Assembly (NCBI RefSeq): GCF_023653175.1
Contig: NZ_JAMNXL010000014.1
Location: 1-36,201, forward strand
Length of the DNA: 36,201 nucleotides
Direction: 5' to 3'
DNA from: Erythrobacter sp.
GTDB taxonomy: Bacteria; Pseudomonadota; Alphaproteobacteria; Sphingomonadales; Sphingomonadaceae
Shown piece by piece: positions 29,666-36,201 of the stretch. Every line of letters starts with the position of its first letter. The first letter of the stretch is position 1. Below the pieces are notes generated by a model. That model did not search any database. It was not told where the DNA came from and saw only the letters and a program-made list of their open reading frames with translations. The position numbers and the translations under genes are program-made.

Positions 29666-30472
29666 ATGCTACAGCGTCTGCGCGATTTCTTCACACCCCC
29701 CCCTCCGCCCAAGCTGCCGGCGGTTCCCGATGGCCGGCGCTACTACGCGATCGGCGACATCCACGGTCGTCTCGACCTCTACGAGGTGCTGATCGGCGCG
29801 ATCGAGAACGAGATCGCGGTCGCCCCGGCCCTCGACCATCGCATCGTGCTGCTTGGCGACCTGGTCGATCGCGGCACCGACAGCGCCGGCGTGGTCGAGC
29901 GCACCCGCACCTGGCAGCAGGCGCGCAATGTCCGCGTGCTCGCGGGCAATCACGAGGAGATGTTCCTCGCCGCCTTCGAAAAGCCCGAGGCGCTGCGCCA
30001 CTTCATCAAGCACGGCGGGTACGAGACGCTGCTGAGCTACGGCTTCACGCGGCGCCAACTCAGCGACATGCCGCTCGAAGCGATCTTCGAGGCGCTCCCG
30101 CAGGTTGTCAGTCAGGCGACCCGCGATTACATCGCCGGGTTCGAGACCATGATCCGCGCGGGCGATTACGTGTTCGTCCATGCCGGCATCGACCCCGCCC
30201 GCCCGCTCGCCGAGCAGACCCGCGGCGACCTGCTGTGGATCCGCGAGCGTTTTCTCCGCCACGAGGGGCCGCTCGAGAAGGTCGTGGTCCACGGCCACAC
30301 GATCTTCAGCCACGTCATGGACTGCGGCAACCGCATAGGAATTGACACTGGCGCTTTCCGTTCCGGTGTGCTTACAGCGCTCGTGCTCGAGGGCGACCAG
30401 CGGCGCATTCTGCAGGCCCGTGCCGGCGAAGACGGAACGGCGCAGGTGTTCCATGGTGACCGGGCGCAGTAG
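29666..30472 (+). CDS. Calcineurin-like metallophosphatase (PPP-type serine/threonine phosphatase family)
   Basis: A 268-aa phosphoesterase with the three PPP signature blocks: GDIHGR (30-35), GDLVDRG (64-70) and GNHEE (94-98), then FVHAGIDP and VVHGHTI carrying the later metal-binding His residues. Such enzymes dephosphorylate proteins or cleave Ap4A-type nucleotides; which one cannot be told. It precedes ugd by 59 bases on the same strand, suggesting co-transcription. The 176 bases upstream (29490-29665) hold no gene I can support. Confidence 0.9.
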   Translation: MLQRLRDFFTPPPPPKLPAVPDGRRYYAIGDIHGRLDLYEVLIGAIENEIAVAPALDHRIVLLGDLVDRGTDSAGVVERTRTWQQARNVRVLAGNHEEMFLAAFEKPEALRHFIKHGGYETLLSYGFTRRQLSDMPLEAIFEALPQVVSQATRDYIAGFETMIRAGDYVFVHAGIDPARPLAEQTRGDLLWIRERFLRHEGPLEKVVVHGHTIFSHVMDCGNRIGIDTGAFRSGVLTALVLEGDQRRILQARAGEDGTAQVFHGDRAQ

Positions 30473-30531
30473 GCGCGCCAGCCGATATCAGGCGCCAGCC
30501 GGCGCGCACATCTCTTGAGGGCCGATAGTTC

Positions 30532-31842
30532 ATGAAGATTGCCATGGTGGGATCCGGCTATGTCGGGCTCGTGTCGGGGGCGTGCTTTGCCGATTTCGGG
30601 CATGACGTAGTCTGCATCGACAAGGATCAGGGCAAGATCGATTCCCTGCATGCCGGGATCATGCCGATCTACGAGCCCGGCCTCGATGCCCTAGTTGAAA
30701 GCAATGTGAAGGCCGGACGGCTGAGCTTCACCACGTCGCTCGGCGAGGGGATCGCCGGGGCCGACGCGATCTTCATCGCGGTCGGCACCCCCAGCCGCCG
30801 CGGCGATGGCCACGCCGATCTCACCTTCGTCTACGAGGTCGCGCGCGAATTGGGCGAGAAGCTCAGCAATGATGCGGTGGTCGTCACAAAGTCGACCGTC
30901 CCCGTCGGGACCGGCGACGAGGTGGAACGAATCATCCGCGAGACCGGCACCGCCCACAGGTTCGCGGTCGTTTCCAACCCCGAATTCCTGCGCGAGGGCG
31001 CGGCGATCGGCGATTTCAAGCGCCCGGACCGCATCGTCATCGGTGCCGAAGACGAGTTCGGCCGCGAGGTGATGCGCGAGGTCTATCGCCCGCTGTTCCT
31101 CAACGAATCGCCGATCCTCTTCACCAGCCGCCGCACCAGCGAACTGATCAAGTATGCCGCCAACGCCTTCCTCGCGACCAAGATCACCTTCATTAACGAG
31201 ATGGCGGATCTGTGCGAGAAGGTCGGCGCCAACGTGCAGGACGTCAGCCGCGGGATCGGGATGGACAACCGCATCGGCGCCAAGTTCCTGCACGCCGGCC
31301 CGGGCTATGGCGGCAGCTGCTTCCCCAAGGACACGCTCGCCCTGCTCAAGACCGCCGAGGACTATGACAGCCCCACCCGGATCGTCGAGGCGGTGGTCAA
31401 GGTCAATGACAGCCGCAAGCGCGCGATGGGCCGCAAGGTGGTCGATGCGCTGGGCGGAACCGAGGCGGCGCGCGGGAAGAAGGCGGCGCTGCTCGGCCTG
31501 ACCTTCAAGCCCAACACCGACGACATGCGCGACAGCCCCGCGATCGCGGTCGCGCAGACGCTGATGGATGCGGGCGTTGCCGTGGCCGCCTATGATCCTG
31601 AAGGCATGGAACAGGCCCGCCCGCTGCTCCCCGGCGTCACCATGTGCGGCAGCGCCTACGAGGCGATCGAAGGCGCCGACGTGGTGGTGATCGTCACCGA
31701 GTGGGACGCCTTCCGCGCGCTCGACCTGAAGCGCGTCAAGGAACTGGCCAACGCCCCGGTGATGGTCGACCTGCGCAACGTCTACAAGCCCGAGGACATG
31801 CGCGCGGCGGGGTTTGAGTATGTGAGCGTGGGAAGAAGCTGA
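30532..31842 (+). CDS. ugd: UDP-glucose 6-dehydrogenase
   Basis: The 436-aa enzyme oxidises UDP-glucose to UDP-glucuronate with two NAD+, feeding surface polysaccharide synthesis. Visible features: N-terminal Rossmann motif GSGYVG (7-12) with the acidic residue D30 ending the second strand, VGTPSRRGDGHADL, TKSTVPVGT (119-127), and the catalytic Cys263 in GYGGSCFPKD. The C-terminal UDP-binding domain starts with LGLTFKPNTDDMRDSP. Length and motif order are typical. Confidence 0.97.
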   Translation: MKIAMVGSGYVGLVSGACFADFGHDVVCIDKDQGKIDSLHAGIMPIYEPGLDALVESNVKAGRLSFTTSLGEGIAGADAIFIAVGTPSRRGDGHADLTFVYEVARELGEKLSNDAVVVTKSTVPVGTGDEVERIIRETGTAHRFAVVSNPEFLREGAAIGDFKRPDRIVIGAEDEFGREVMREVYRPLFLNESPILFTSRRTSELIKYAANAFLATKITFINEMADLCEKVGANVQDVSRGIGMDNRIGAKFLHAGPGYGGSCFPKDTLALLKTAEDYDSPTRIVEAVVKVNDSRKRAMGRKVVDALGGTEAARGKKAALLGLTFKPNTDDMRDSPAIAVAQTLMDAGVAVAAYDPEGMEQARPLLPGVTMCGSAYEAIEGADVVVIVTEWDAFRALDLKRVKELANAPVMVDLRNVYKPEDMRAAGFEYVSVGRS

Positions 31843-31845
31843 GCT

Positions 31846-31876
31846 CCCCGCCCCGAGCTTGACCCGGGGCCCCGCT
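31846..31876. repeat. GC-rich repeat arm (single copy of the element at 33621-33704)
   Basis: CCCCGCCCCGAGCTTGACCC (31846-31865) continues with GGGGCCCCGCT. It matches the reverse complement of the right arm at 33676-33704 with few differences, and the likeness carries on into the flanking CTTTTG-type bases. It lies right after the ugd stop, so it may also serve as that gene's 3' structure. Confidence 0.65.
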
Positions 31877-31882
31877 GCCTTT

Positions 31883-31988
31883 GTTTGCGAACGCGCCTCC
31901 GCGCGTTCGTCCTCGGTGCTGTTCCTCCGCTTCGCTACGGGCACCTGCGGGCGGGCGTTCGCCCTTGTGGCCCGTCGGTTGGCGGGCC
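31883..31988. repeat. Multi-hairpin dispersed repeat, copy 1
   Basis: Forward copy. Perfect hairpins: GAACGCGC-CTCC-GCGCGTTC (31889-31908) and GGGC-GTTC-GCCC (31953-31964). A third, GGCCCGTC-GGTT-GGCGGGCC (31969-31988), has one G-T pair. About 105 bases, aligned end to end with the reverse complement of 33733-33834. Short frames in it are not genes. Confidence 0.8.
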
Positions 31989-32015
31989 GAGCCAGCACTC
32001 TAGCTCAAGGTCTGG

Positions 32016-33551
32016 TCAGCGCGCCGTCAGATCGATCCCGTCGTCGAAAAACGCCCGCATCCCGCAGTCGATCAGGCCGCGCGCCTCTTCGGGGGTGTTG
32101 CCCGTGTTGCCGCTGTAGCGCAGCACGATCCGCCGCCCTTCGACCCGGAACAGCGGCACCTTGCGGCCGCTCTCGCTGCGCGCACTCCACCAGCCGGTGG
32201 CGGGATCGAAGCGGGTGACGGGCGCGCCCATCTCGCAGGTATGGGCATTGGCGCGCACCGCGGAGCCCTCGGCAGCGATGCTGCCATCGGGGTTGCCGGT
32301 GAGCGTGATGTCCTGCCCGCTCGCCTCGGACAGCACCGGCACGATGCGCTCGTAAAGCTCGCCCCGCCGCATCGTATCGGGGAGCGGGAGGGTGTCGTCC
32401 ACATAGGTCACGCTCTCGCCCGGGCGCAGCGCGATGCCTGGGCCAAGCAGCCCGCGCAGCACCGCGATTCGCGCCTCGTAAAGCTCTGCCAGACACGTCC
32501 GGTCACCGTCGCATTGCCCGCGTGAGGCGAGCCAGCGGCGTTGTGCGGCCAGATCGCCCTTGCCGCCTGCGCGTGCCGCCGCCCATGCCTCGGCAAGCTC
32601 GCGGTCGAGGCGGCGCAACTCGCTCTCGTATTCGCCGCAAAGCGTCTTCTCGATGGCGGCGGCGGCCTTGGCGCAATCGAAGCTCGGTCGGTCTTGCGTG
32701 GCGGAGCGGGTGGCGTCAATCAGCGTGCGCGCCTCGTCGGCGGTGATGGTAACGATGCCGGGGACGAAGGGCGGGAATTCGCCCGGAACGTCCTCGTAGG
32801 GCGAGGTATAGCTGTCCGCCATCCGCACCGGCCCCGTGATCCGTGCCTCGCCAAGGTAGGCGAAGGCAGCAGGGGCGATGATCGTGCCGTTTAGCACCGC
32901 GCCCGAAACGCCTTTCGCATCCCACAGCCACAGCCCGCTGATGTCGGCGCGGGTGAGGTCGGCTCCGGCGAAATCGGGCGCTCCGTTGATGCAGGTTTCG
33001 GGATAGACGATGCTGCAGGCGAAGCTGGCATCGGTGAGGTTGGCGGCGCGGAAACTCACATCGCCGAAGTCCGCGCCCTGCCACCCCGAGACGAAGCGCA
33101 TGCCGGTGAGATCAGCGCCGGTGAAGTCGCTGCCCTGGAGGTTGACCCCCTGTGTGGACAGCCCGGGCCAGCGCGCGCGGGCGGCTTTGGCGCCGATGAA
33201 TTCGATGTGGACGAGGCGCAGATGCGGGATCTCGGTTCCCTCCCAATTGCTGCCCGCGAGTTCCGTTTCGGCAAGGCAGGCATTGGCGAGCAGCGGTGCT
33301 ACCTTGCGCATGTCGTCATTCGCAAAGTTGCCGCCGCGCACCACCGCGCGCTTGCCCGCGGGGACCGCGAGCAGGGCGTCGGCGAGGTCCGAGGGGTTGT
33401 AGATCGCGCGCGCGTCGATGATCGCCCAGCTACTGCGGACGGCGGCCGCGTCCTCGCCGGGGAGGACGCACAGATCGGTGACAGGCGAGCCTTCGAGGGG
33501 AAGCTCGGGCTCCTGCGCGGCGAGGGCGAGTGCGGCGGCGAGCGTGAACAT
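32016..33551 (-). CDS. Periplasmic pentapeptide-repeat protein with LprI-like domain
   Basis: A 511-aa exported protein: signal peptide MFTLAAALALAA. From about 95 to 235 come pentapeptide repeats of the A(D/N)LxG type (GVNLQGSDFTGADLTGMRF, GADFGDVSFRAANLTDASF, DFAGADLTRADISGL). Then a Cys-paired LprI/DUF1311-like domain (about 290-365, FDCAKAAAAIEKTLC with RLDRELAEAWAAA and GQCDGDRTCLAELYEARIAV), and an about 140-residue C-terminal part. LprI proteins inhibit lysozyme in mycobacteria; the role of the combined form is not known to me. Good ribosome-binding site GGGAGGAA upstream of ATG 33551. Confidence 0.82.
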   Translation of the reverse strand: MFTLAAALALAAQEPELPLEGSPVTDLCVLPGEDAAAVRSSWAIIDARAIYNPSDLADALLAVPAGKRAVVRGGNFANDDMRKVAPLLANACLAETELAGSNWEGTEIPHLRLVHIEFIGAKAARARWPGLSTQGVNLQGSDFTGADLTGMRFVSGWQGADFGDVSFRAANLTDASFACSIVYPETCINGAPDFAGADLTRADISGLWLWDAKGVSGAVLNGTIIAPAAFAYLGEARITGPVRMADSYTSPYEDVPGEFPPFVPGIVTITADEARTLIDATRSATQDRPSFDCAKAAAAIEKTLCGEYESELRRLDRELAEAWAAARAGGKGDLAAQRRWLASRGQCDGDRTCLAELYEARIAVLRGLLGPGIALRPGESVTYVDDTLPLPDTMRRGELYERIVPVLSEASGQDITLTGNPDGSIAAEGSAVRANAHTCEMGAPVTRFDPATGWWSARSESGRKVPLFRVEGRRIVLRYSGNTGNTPEEARGLIDCGMRAFFDDGIDLTAR

Positions 33552-33620
33552 TGGCGGCGGTTCCTCCCGACCAATGGTTTACGCGATGGCGGGGCGGGCA
33601 CCAAGCCTTTGTGCTTGCAT

Positions 33621-33704
33621 CCCCCGCCCCGGGCCTGATCCGGAGCCCAACTGTTCATGGCAGGACAAAAGTAGCGGGGCCCCGGATCAAGCCCGGGGCG
33701 GGGG
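33621..33704. repeat. Long GC-rich inverted repeat
   Basis: Left arm 33621-33648 starts CCCCCGCCCCGGGCCTGATC; right arm 33676-33704 ends GGATCAAGCCCGGGGCGGGG with one more G. The arms pair over about 28 bp with two mismatches around a 27-base loop. Together with the repeat at 33733-33834 this fills the about 300-base space between the LprI-like gene and rnpB; no gene is seen there. Confidence 0.75.
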
Positions 33705-33732
33705 AGATGAGGGTGAGGTAGGGCGATAGTTC

Positions 33733-33834
33733 GGCCCGCCAGCGGGCGGGCCGCAAGGCCGAACGGCCGCCCGCAGGCGCCCCGGAGCGCAGCGCAGGGA
33801 ACAGCGCCGAGGACGAACCCGCGGAGGCGCGTTC
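33733..33834. repeat. Multi-hairpin dispersed repeat, copy 2
   Basis: Inverted relative to copy 1. Hairpins: GGCCCGCC-AGCG-GGCGGGCC (33733-33752, perfect), GGCC-GAAC-GGCC (33757-33768, perfect) and GAACCCGC-GGAG-GCGCGTTC (33815-33834, one mismatch). Copies 1 and 2 flank the pentapeptide/LprI gene in opposite orientation. Confidence 0.8.
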
Positions 33835-33856
33835 GCAACGAAAACCATCATCAGGG

Positions 33857-34270
33857 GGCCATCATAAGCCGGGTTCTGTCTCCTCAGGCGGTATCCTTGC
33901 GGACGGGCCTGCGGTGGCAGCCATTCATCTGGGCGCCGGATTGCTCCGGCGCTCTAGCAGCCAACCCGGGCCGCTCGGGGCGAAACTCCCCTGCCGCTCT
34001 TGCAAGCGGCGCGCGGCCCCTATTCGGCCTTGCTCCGGGTGGGGTTTGCCATGCGGTTGCCGTTGCCGGCCCCCCGGTGCGCTTTTACCGCACCCTTTCA
34101 CCCTTGCCTGTCCCCTTCGCGAGCGGAGGGCCATCGGCGGTTTGCTCTCTGTGGCACTTTCCCTTGCGCCCCCGAAGGAGCGCCGGCGGGCGTTACCCGC
34201 CACCCTTGTTTCGTGGAGCCCGGACTTTCCTCGCACGTAGCGCGGCTGCCTCAGGCCCCCTGACCGGTGG
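33857..34270 (-). ncRNA. rnpB: RNase P RNA, bacterial type A
   Basis: The catalytic RNA of RNase P, which trims tRNA 5' leaders. On the minus strand the universally conserved blocks appear in order: GAGGAAAGTCCGGGCTCC (near 34220-34237, 5' half of P4 with J3/4), AGAGCAAACCGCCGATGG, GGTGAAAGGGTGCGGTAAAA with GCGCACCG (P10/P11 and the TAAGAGC-like region), AGATGAATGGCTGCCAC and the 3' block GACAGAACCCGGCTTAT (P4 3' half). The ends are approximate to about 10 bases because they were set by pairing of the terminal helix by eye. Confidence 0.96.
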
Positions 34271-34313
34271 GCCTATAGGCGTCACGCCGATGAAATACCA
34301 TTTCTTGTTTGTC

Positions 34314-34359
34314 GCATCGCTTGATGCTGAAAACCGGTTCCCACTTTTCAGCGCGATGC
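34314..34359. repeat. Nested hairpin element between rnpB and amidase
   Basis: Outer arms GCATCGC (34314-34320) and GCGATGC (34353-34359), inner arms CTGAAAA (34327-34333) and TTTTCAG (34345-34351), with ACCGGTTCCCAC between. GAAAAGTGGGAACCGGTTTTC-like sequence (given here as parts) is a well-known dispersed motif in alphaproteobacterial genomes. It ends 1 base before the amidase stop on the minus strand and lies just upstream of rnpB, so it may separate the two transcripts. Confidence 0.7.
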
Positions 34360-34360
34360 T

Positions 34361-35086
34361 CTAGCGCGTCCGCCCCTGGTCGCGGTCGAGCAGCAGCTGC
34401 CACAGGATCGCCGCCACCTCGCCATCGGGCACGCCGGTGATGCGCTCGGGCCGCCAGCGGCGCTCGAAGGCTTCGACCGCTTTGGCAGAATCGGTGATGT
34501 CGTAGCCGAAGCGTTCGAGCGCGAGGAAGAAGCTGCCCTCATTGCGGAACGGGTTGCCCGCCGCAAGGCACGCCGGGCGCGGCAGACACAGCTTGGTGTC
34601 GGCGAGGCGGTGCCACGGGAAGAGCTCGCCCGGATCGGTCTTGCGCATCGGCGCGACGTCGGAGTGGCCGACCACATTGGCGCGCGGGATGTCGTATTGC
34701 TTCACGATCCGGCTAAGCAGCGGGATCAGCGCGTCGATCTGCGCCTCGGCAAAGCCCCGATAGCCCCCATTCGCGGGCTCGTGGCCGGGATGGTCGAGCT
34801 CGATTCCGATGCTCGCCGAGTTCACATCGGGAATGCCGCGCCAGAAACTCGCGCCCGCGTGCCAGGCGCGCTTGTCCTCGGGCACGAGGCGGATCACGCC
34901 GCCCTCTTCGGTGATGAGGTAATGCGCACTGACCTTCGCCGCCGGGTCGGTCAGCCGCTCGATCGCGGTGCCAACCGGCTTCATCTCGGTATAGTGGAGC
35001 ACCACCATGGTGACGGGCAGGCTGCGTTCGTCGAAATTGGGCGAGAGACGTTCCTCGTGAACCAACTCGTCGTCTGCCCCCATCAT
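34361..35086 (-). CDS. N-acetylmuramoyl-L-alanine amidase (Amidase_2, AmpD/AmiD type)
   Basis: A 241-aa zinc amidase that cuts the bond between muramic acid and the stem peptide. Zinc ligands are visible: His in VVLHYTEM (about 31), His in GHSDVAP and Asp in RKTDPGELFPW. Other family segments: VSAHYLITEEGGVIRLVPED and RAWHAGASFW. The last about 60 residues (SFFLALERFGYDI, AVEAFERRWRPERITG) look like a peptidoglycan-binding helical domain, as in AmiD. No signal peptide is seen, which favours a cytoplasmic recycling role. The space between it and rnpB is a repeat. Confidence 0.93.
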   Translation of the reverse strand: MMGADDELVHEERLSPNFDERSLPVTMVVLHYTEMKPVGTAIERLTDPAAKVSAHYLITEEGGVIRLVPEDKRAWHAGASFWRGIPDVNSASIGIELDHPGHEPANGGYRGFAEAQIDALIPLLSRIVKQYDIPRANVVGHSDVAPMRKTDPGELFPWHRLADTKLCLPRPACLAAGNPFRNEGSFFLALERFGYDITDSAKAVEAFERRWRPERITGVPDGEVAAILWQLLLDRDQGRTR

Positions 35087-35114
35087 CGCCCCCCTGTTGG
35101 CCTCAACGCTGGCC

Positions 35115-35768
35115 TTAGCCGATCATGCCTTCAGGCTCGGGCAGCACCGCGCCGAGCACCAGCGCGCCATCGCCGAGCTTGTACTGGAGGCCGCCCTCCA
35201 TCTCCTCGGCGAGCACGCAGATCATGTGCGCGGCGGCGGTGCGGCTGGTGATCTCGCCCTCGTCGAGATCGCCCTGCAATGCGCGGCCGATGGTCTCGTC
35301 GAAGGCGATCCGGTCGCCGCGCGCGCGGGCGACGATCTCGACCGCGCCGTCACGCCGCTCGGCCCCGATGTCGAGCGTGCCGCCGCGCACCAGCGCATCC
35401 AGCGCAATCTGCGCGAGGTTGAGCAGCACCTTGACCGCAGGCTTGGGCAGGCTGGGTTCCGCGATCGCCCAGTTGACCGCGACCTTCTTGGCATCACCCG
35501 CCAGTGCGTCGATCACCGTCTTGGCCTCGTCGACCGGGATCGCCTCGCCGAAGCCCCCGGCCGCGCCGAAGGCGAGGCGGAAGAACTTCAGCTTGTCGGT
35601 GCTGATCTTCGCCGACTGCTCGAGCAGATCGACCACCTGCGCGCGCATCTGGGGATCTTTCTCCTCGGCAAGCAACTCGAGCCCGTTGGCGAGCGCGCCG
35701 ACCGGCGAGAGCATGTCGTGGCACAGGCGCGAGCACAGCATCGCGGCAAGATCGGTCTGGGAAATCAT
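35115..35768 (-). CDS. chpT: ChpT-like histidine phosphotransferase
   Basis: A 217-aa protein with the ChpT dimerisation/phosphotransfer helix SRLCHDMLSPVGALANGLEL, with phosphorylated His17, and an HATPase-like C-terminal domain that has lost ATP-binding boxes (VLLNLAQIALDALVRGGTL). In alphaproteobacteria ChpT passes phosphate from CckA to CtrA and CpdR, controlling the cell cycle or motility. Its AGGA ribosome-binding site overlaps the stop codon of the upstream JAMM gene, so the two are probably co-expressed. Confidence 0.93.
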   Translation of the reverse strand: MISQTDLAAMLCSRLCHDMLSPVGALANGLELLAEEKDPQMRAQVVDLLEQSAKISTDKLKFFRLAFGAAGGFGEAIPVDEAKTVIDALAGDAKKVAVNWAIAEPSLPKPAVKVLLNLAQIALDALVRGGTLDIGAERRDGAVEIVARARGDRIAFDETIGRALQGDLDEGEITSRTAAAHMICVLAEEMEGGLQYKLGDGALVLGAVLPEPEGMIG

Positions 35769-35778
35769 GGCCGCATTC

Positions 35779-36174
35779 CTAGCTGCCCGTTATGGTAAAG
35801 GGAAGTGCGGTGAAACCCGCTTCCCCGTCTCTCCAGAACCTTGCGTCGTCGCCGGCAAGGATCGCCCAGACCTTGCCGTCACCGCTGGCCGAGGCGCGGT
35901 CGGTGGCCGAGGGCTCGGCGGGGCCGAGCGGGTGCGAGTGGTAGTAGCCGATCACCGCGAGGCCGCCGGCACGCGCGGCGCGGTGCGCGTCGATCAGCGC
36001 CTGAGGGTCGATCTCGAAATGGGTTTGTGGAGAAGGGTGGACGTTGGCGGCCGCGCGCGCTTCGGTGATCCGCCCGCCTTCCCCCAAGAGGATGCCGCAG
36101 GCCTCGCACGGGTGTGCGGCAGCGGCGTGGGCGCGCATCGCCCCGAGGGCCTGGCTTGTCACTTCGAGCCTCAT
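35779..36174 (-). CDS. JAMM/MPN+ (M67 family) metallopeptidase
   Basis: A 131-aa single-domain JAMM peptidase: catalytic Glu in HPCEACGILLG, then the zinc motif HSHPLGPAEPSATD (His-x-His with the downstream Asp). Prokaryotic relatives remove small modifiers or process sulfur-carrier proteins. The ATG at 36174 is preferred because the extra six residues of the start at 36192 are not family-like; both remain possible. It heads the cluster with chpT and the amidase. Confidence 0.9.
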   Translation of the reverse strand: MRLEVTSQALGAMRAHAAAAHPCEACGILLGEGGRITEARAAANVHPSPQTHFEIDPQALIDAHRAARAGGLAVIGYYHSHPLGPAEPSATDRASASGDGKVWAILAGDDARFWRDGEAGFTALPFTITGS

Positions 36175-36201
36175 CGCGCATGGCCTTAACATGTCCGAGC
36201 A

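Noticed and set aside
30473-30507. Inverted repeat GCGCGCC/GGCGCGC between the metallophosphatase and ugd
   Set aside because: The loop is long (21 bases) and no T-tract follows; in such GC-rich DNA a 7-bp repeat is weak evidence for a terminator.
31885-32118. Short frames starting MRTRLR in the repeat copies (31885-32118 and 33299-33838)
   Set aside because: They lie on the dispersed hairpin repeat and are translations of a structured element, not genes.
1-36201. CRISPR arrays, tRNA genes or attachment-site duplications of an integrase phage
   Set aside because: I found no regularly spaced repeats, no tRNA cloverleaf and no tyrosine or serine integrase; integration here is by the DDE transposase.

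Overview
The window is high-GC DNA that looks like an alphaproteobacterial chromosome, most likely order Sphingomonadales (Erythrobacteraceae or Sphingomonadaceae type). The basis is the gene set (ChpT phosphotransferase, a TIGR02186 protein beside a TauE/SafE permease, an NfrB-like glycosyltransferase), GC-rich codon use, and dispersed GC-rich palindromic repeats of a kind common in that group. No 16S rRNA gene or other species marker is present, so this is an inference.

From the left edge to about 21402 the window holds the left (early) part of a Mu-type transposable prophage, read leftwards on the minus strand. The left phage end is predicted at 21402, immediately beside a perfect palindrome downstream of a host herA-like gene. 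Moving inwards come an end region with imperfect repeats (about 20975-21402), a plus-strand lysogeny operon (S24-type repressor plus a membrane-anchored tRNA_anti-like protein), a divergent operator region (19717-19802), and a Ner/Cro-like HTH gene. Next is an accessory early block (14.2-19.5 kb) with two ParB-like proteins, an adenine methyltransferase, a LexA-type DNA-binding domain protein, small HTH and membrane proteins, and a gene apparently read antisense to its neighbour. After that come the Mu-like transposase A (DDE residues visible), the AAA+ target protein B, a small membrane protein, GemA, three mini-genes and a Mor-type activator. The late genes start with lysis (endolysin, Rz with nested Rz1), continue with a 55-aa protein, a large SGNH-hydrolase tail-fibre-like protein and a holin-like membrane protein, and then follow the Mu order gp25-gp26-gp27-gp28-gp29 (DUF2730, a gp26-like protein, DUF3486, large terminase, DUF935 portal). 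The rest of the head and tail genes and the right phage end lie beyond base 1. Almost every gene junction in the phage is a 1-4 base start/stop overlap.

From 21403 to the end is host chromosome: herA-like ATPase; a TIGR02186 + TauE/SafE pair; a short conserved protein; an NfrB-like glycosyltransferase with an outer-membrane-like partner; glyoxalase I; a SIMPL-domain protein; a metallophosphatase followed by UDP-glucose 6-dehydrogenase; a pentapeptide-repeat/LprI-like periplasmic protein; RNase P RNA (rnpB); and a minus-strand cluster of JAMM peptidase, ChpT and an N-acetylmuramoyl-L-alanine amidase. Intergenic spaces in the host part carry three copies of a multi-hairpin repeat whose stems covary, a long GC-rich inverted repeat, and a separate hairpin beside rnpB.

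The observations most worth follow-up are the accessory early block placed ahead of the transposase, the well-formed antisense gene at 18857-19087, the repressor-coupled membrane protein, the SGNH fibre gene sitting between lysis and packaging genes, and the covarying dispersed repeat.
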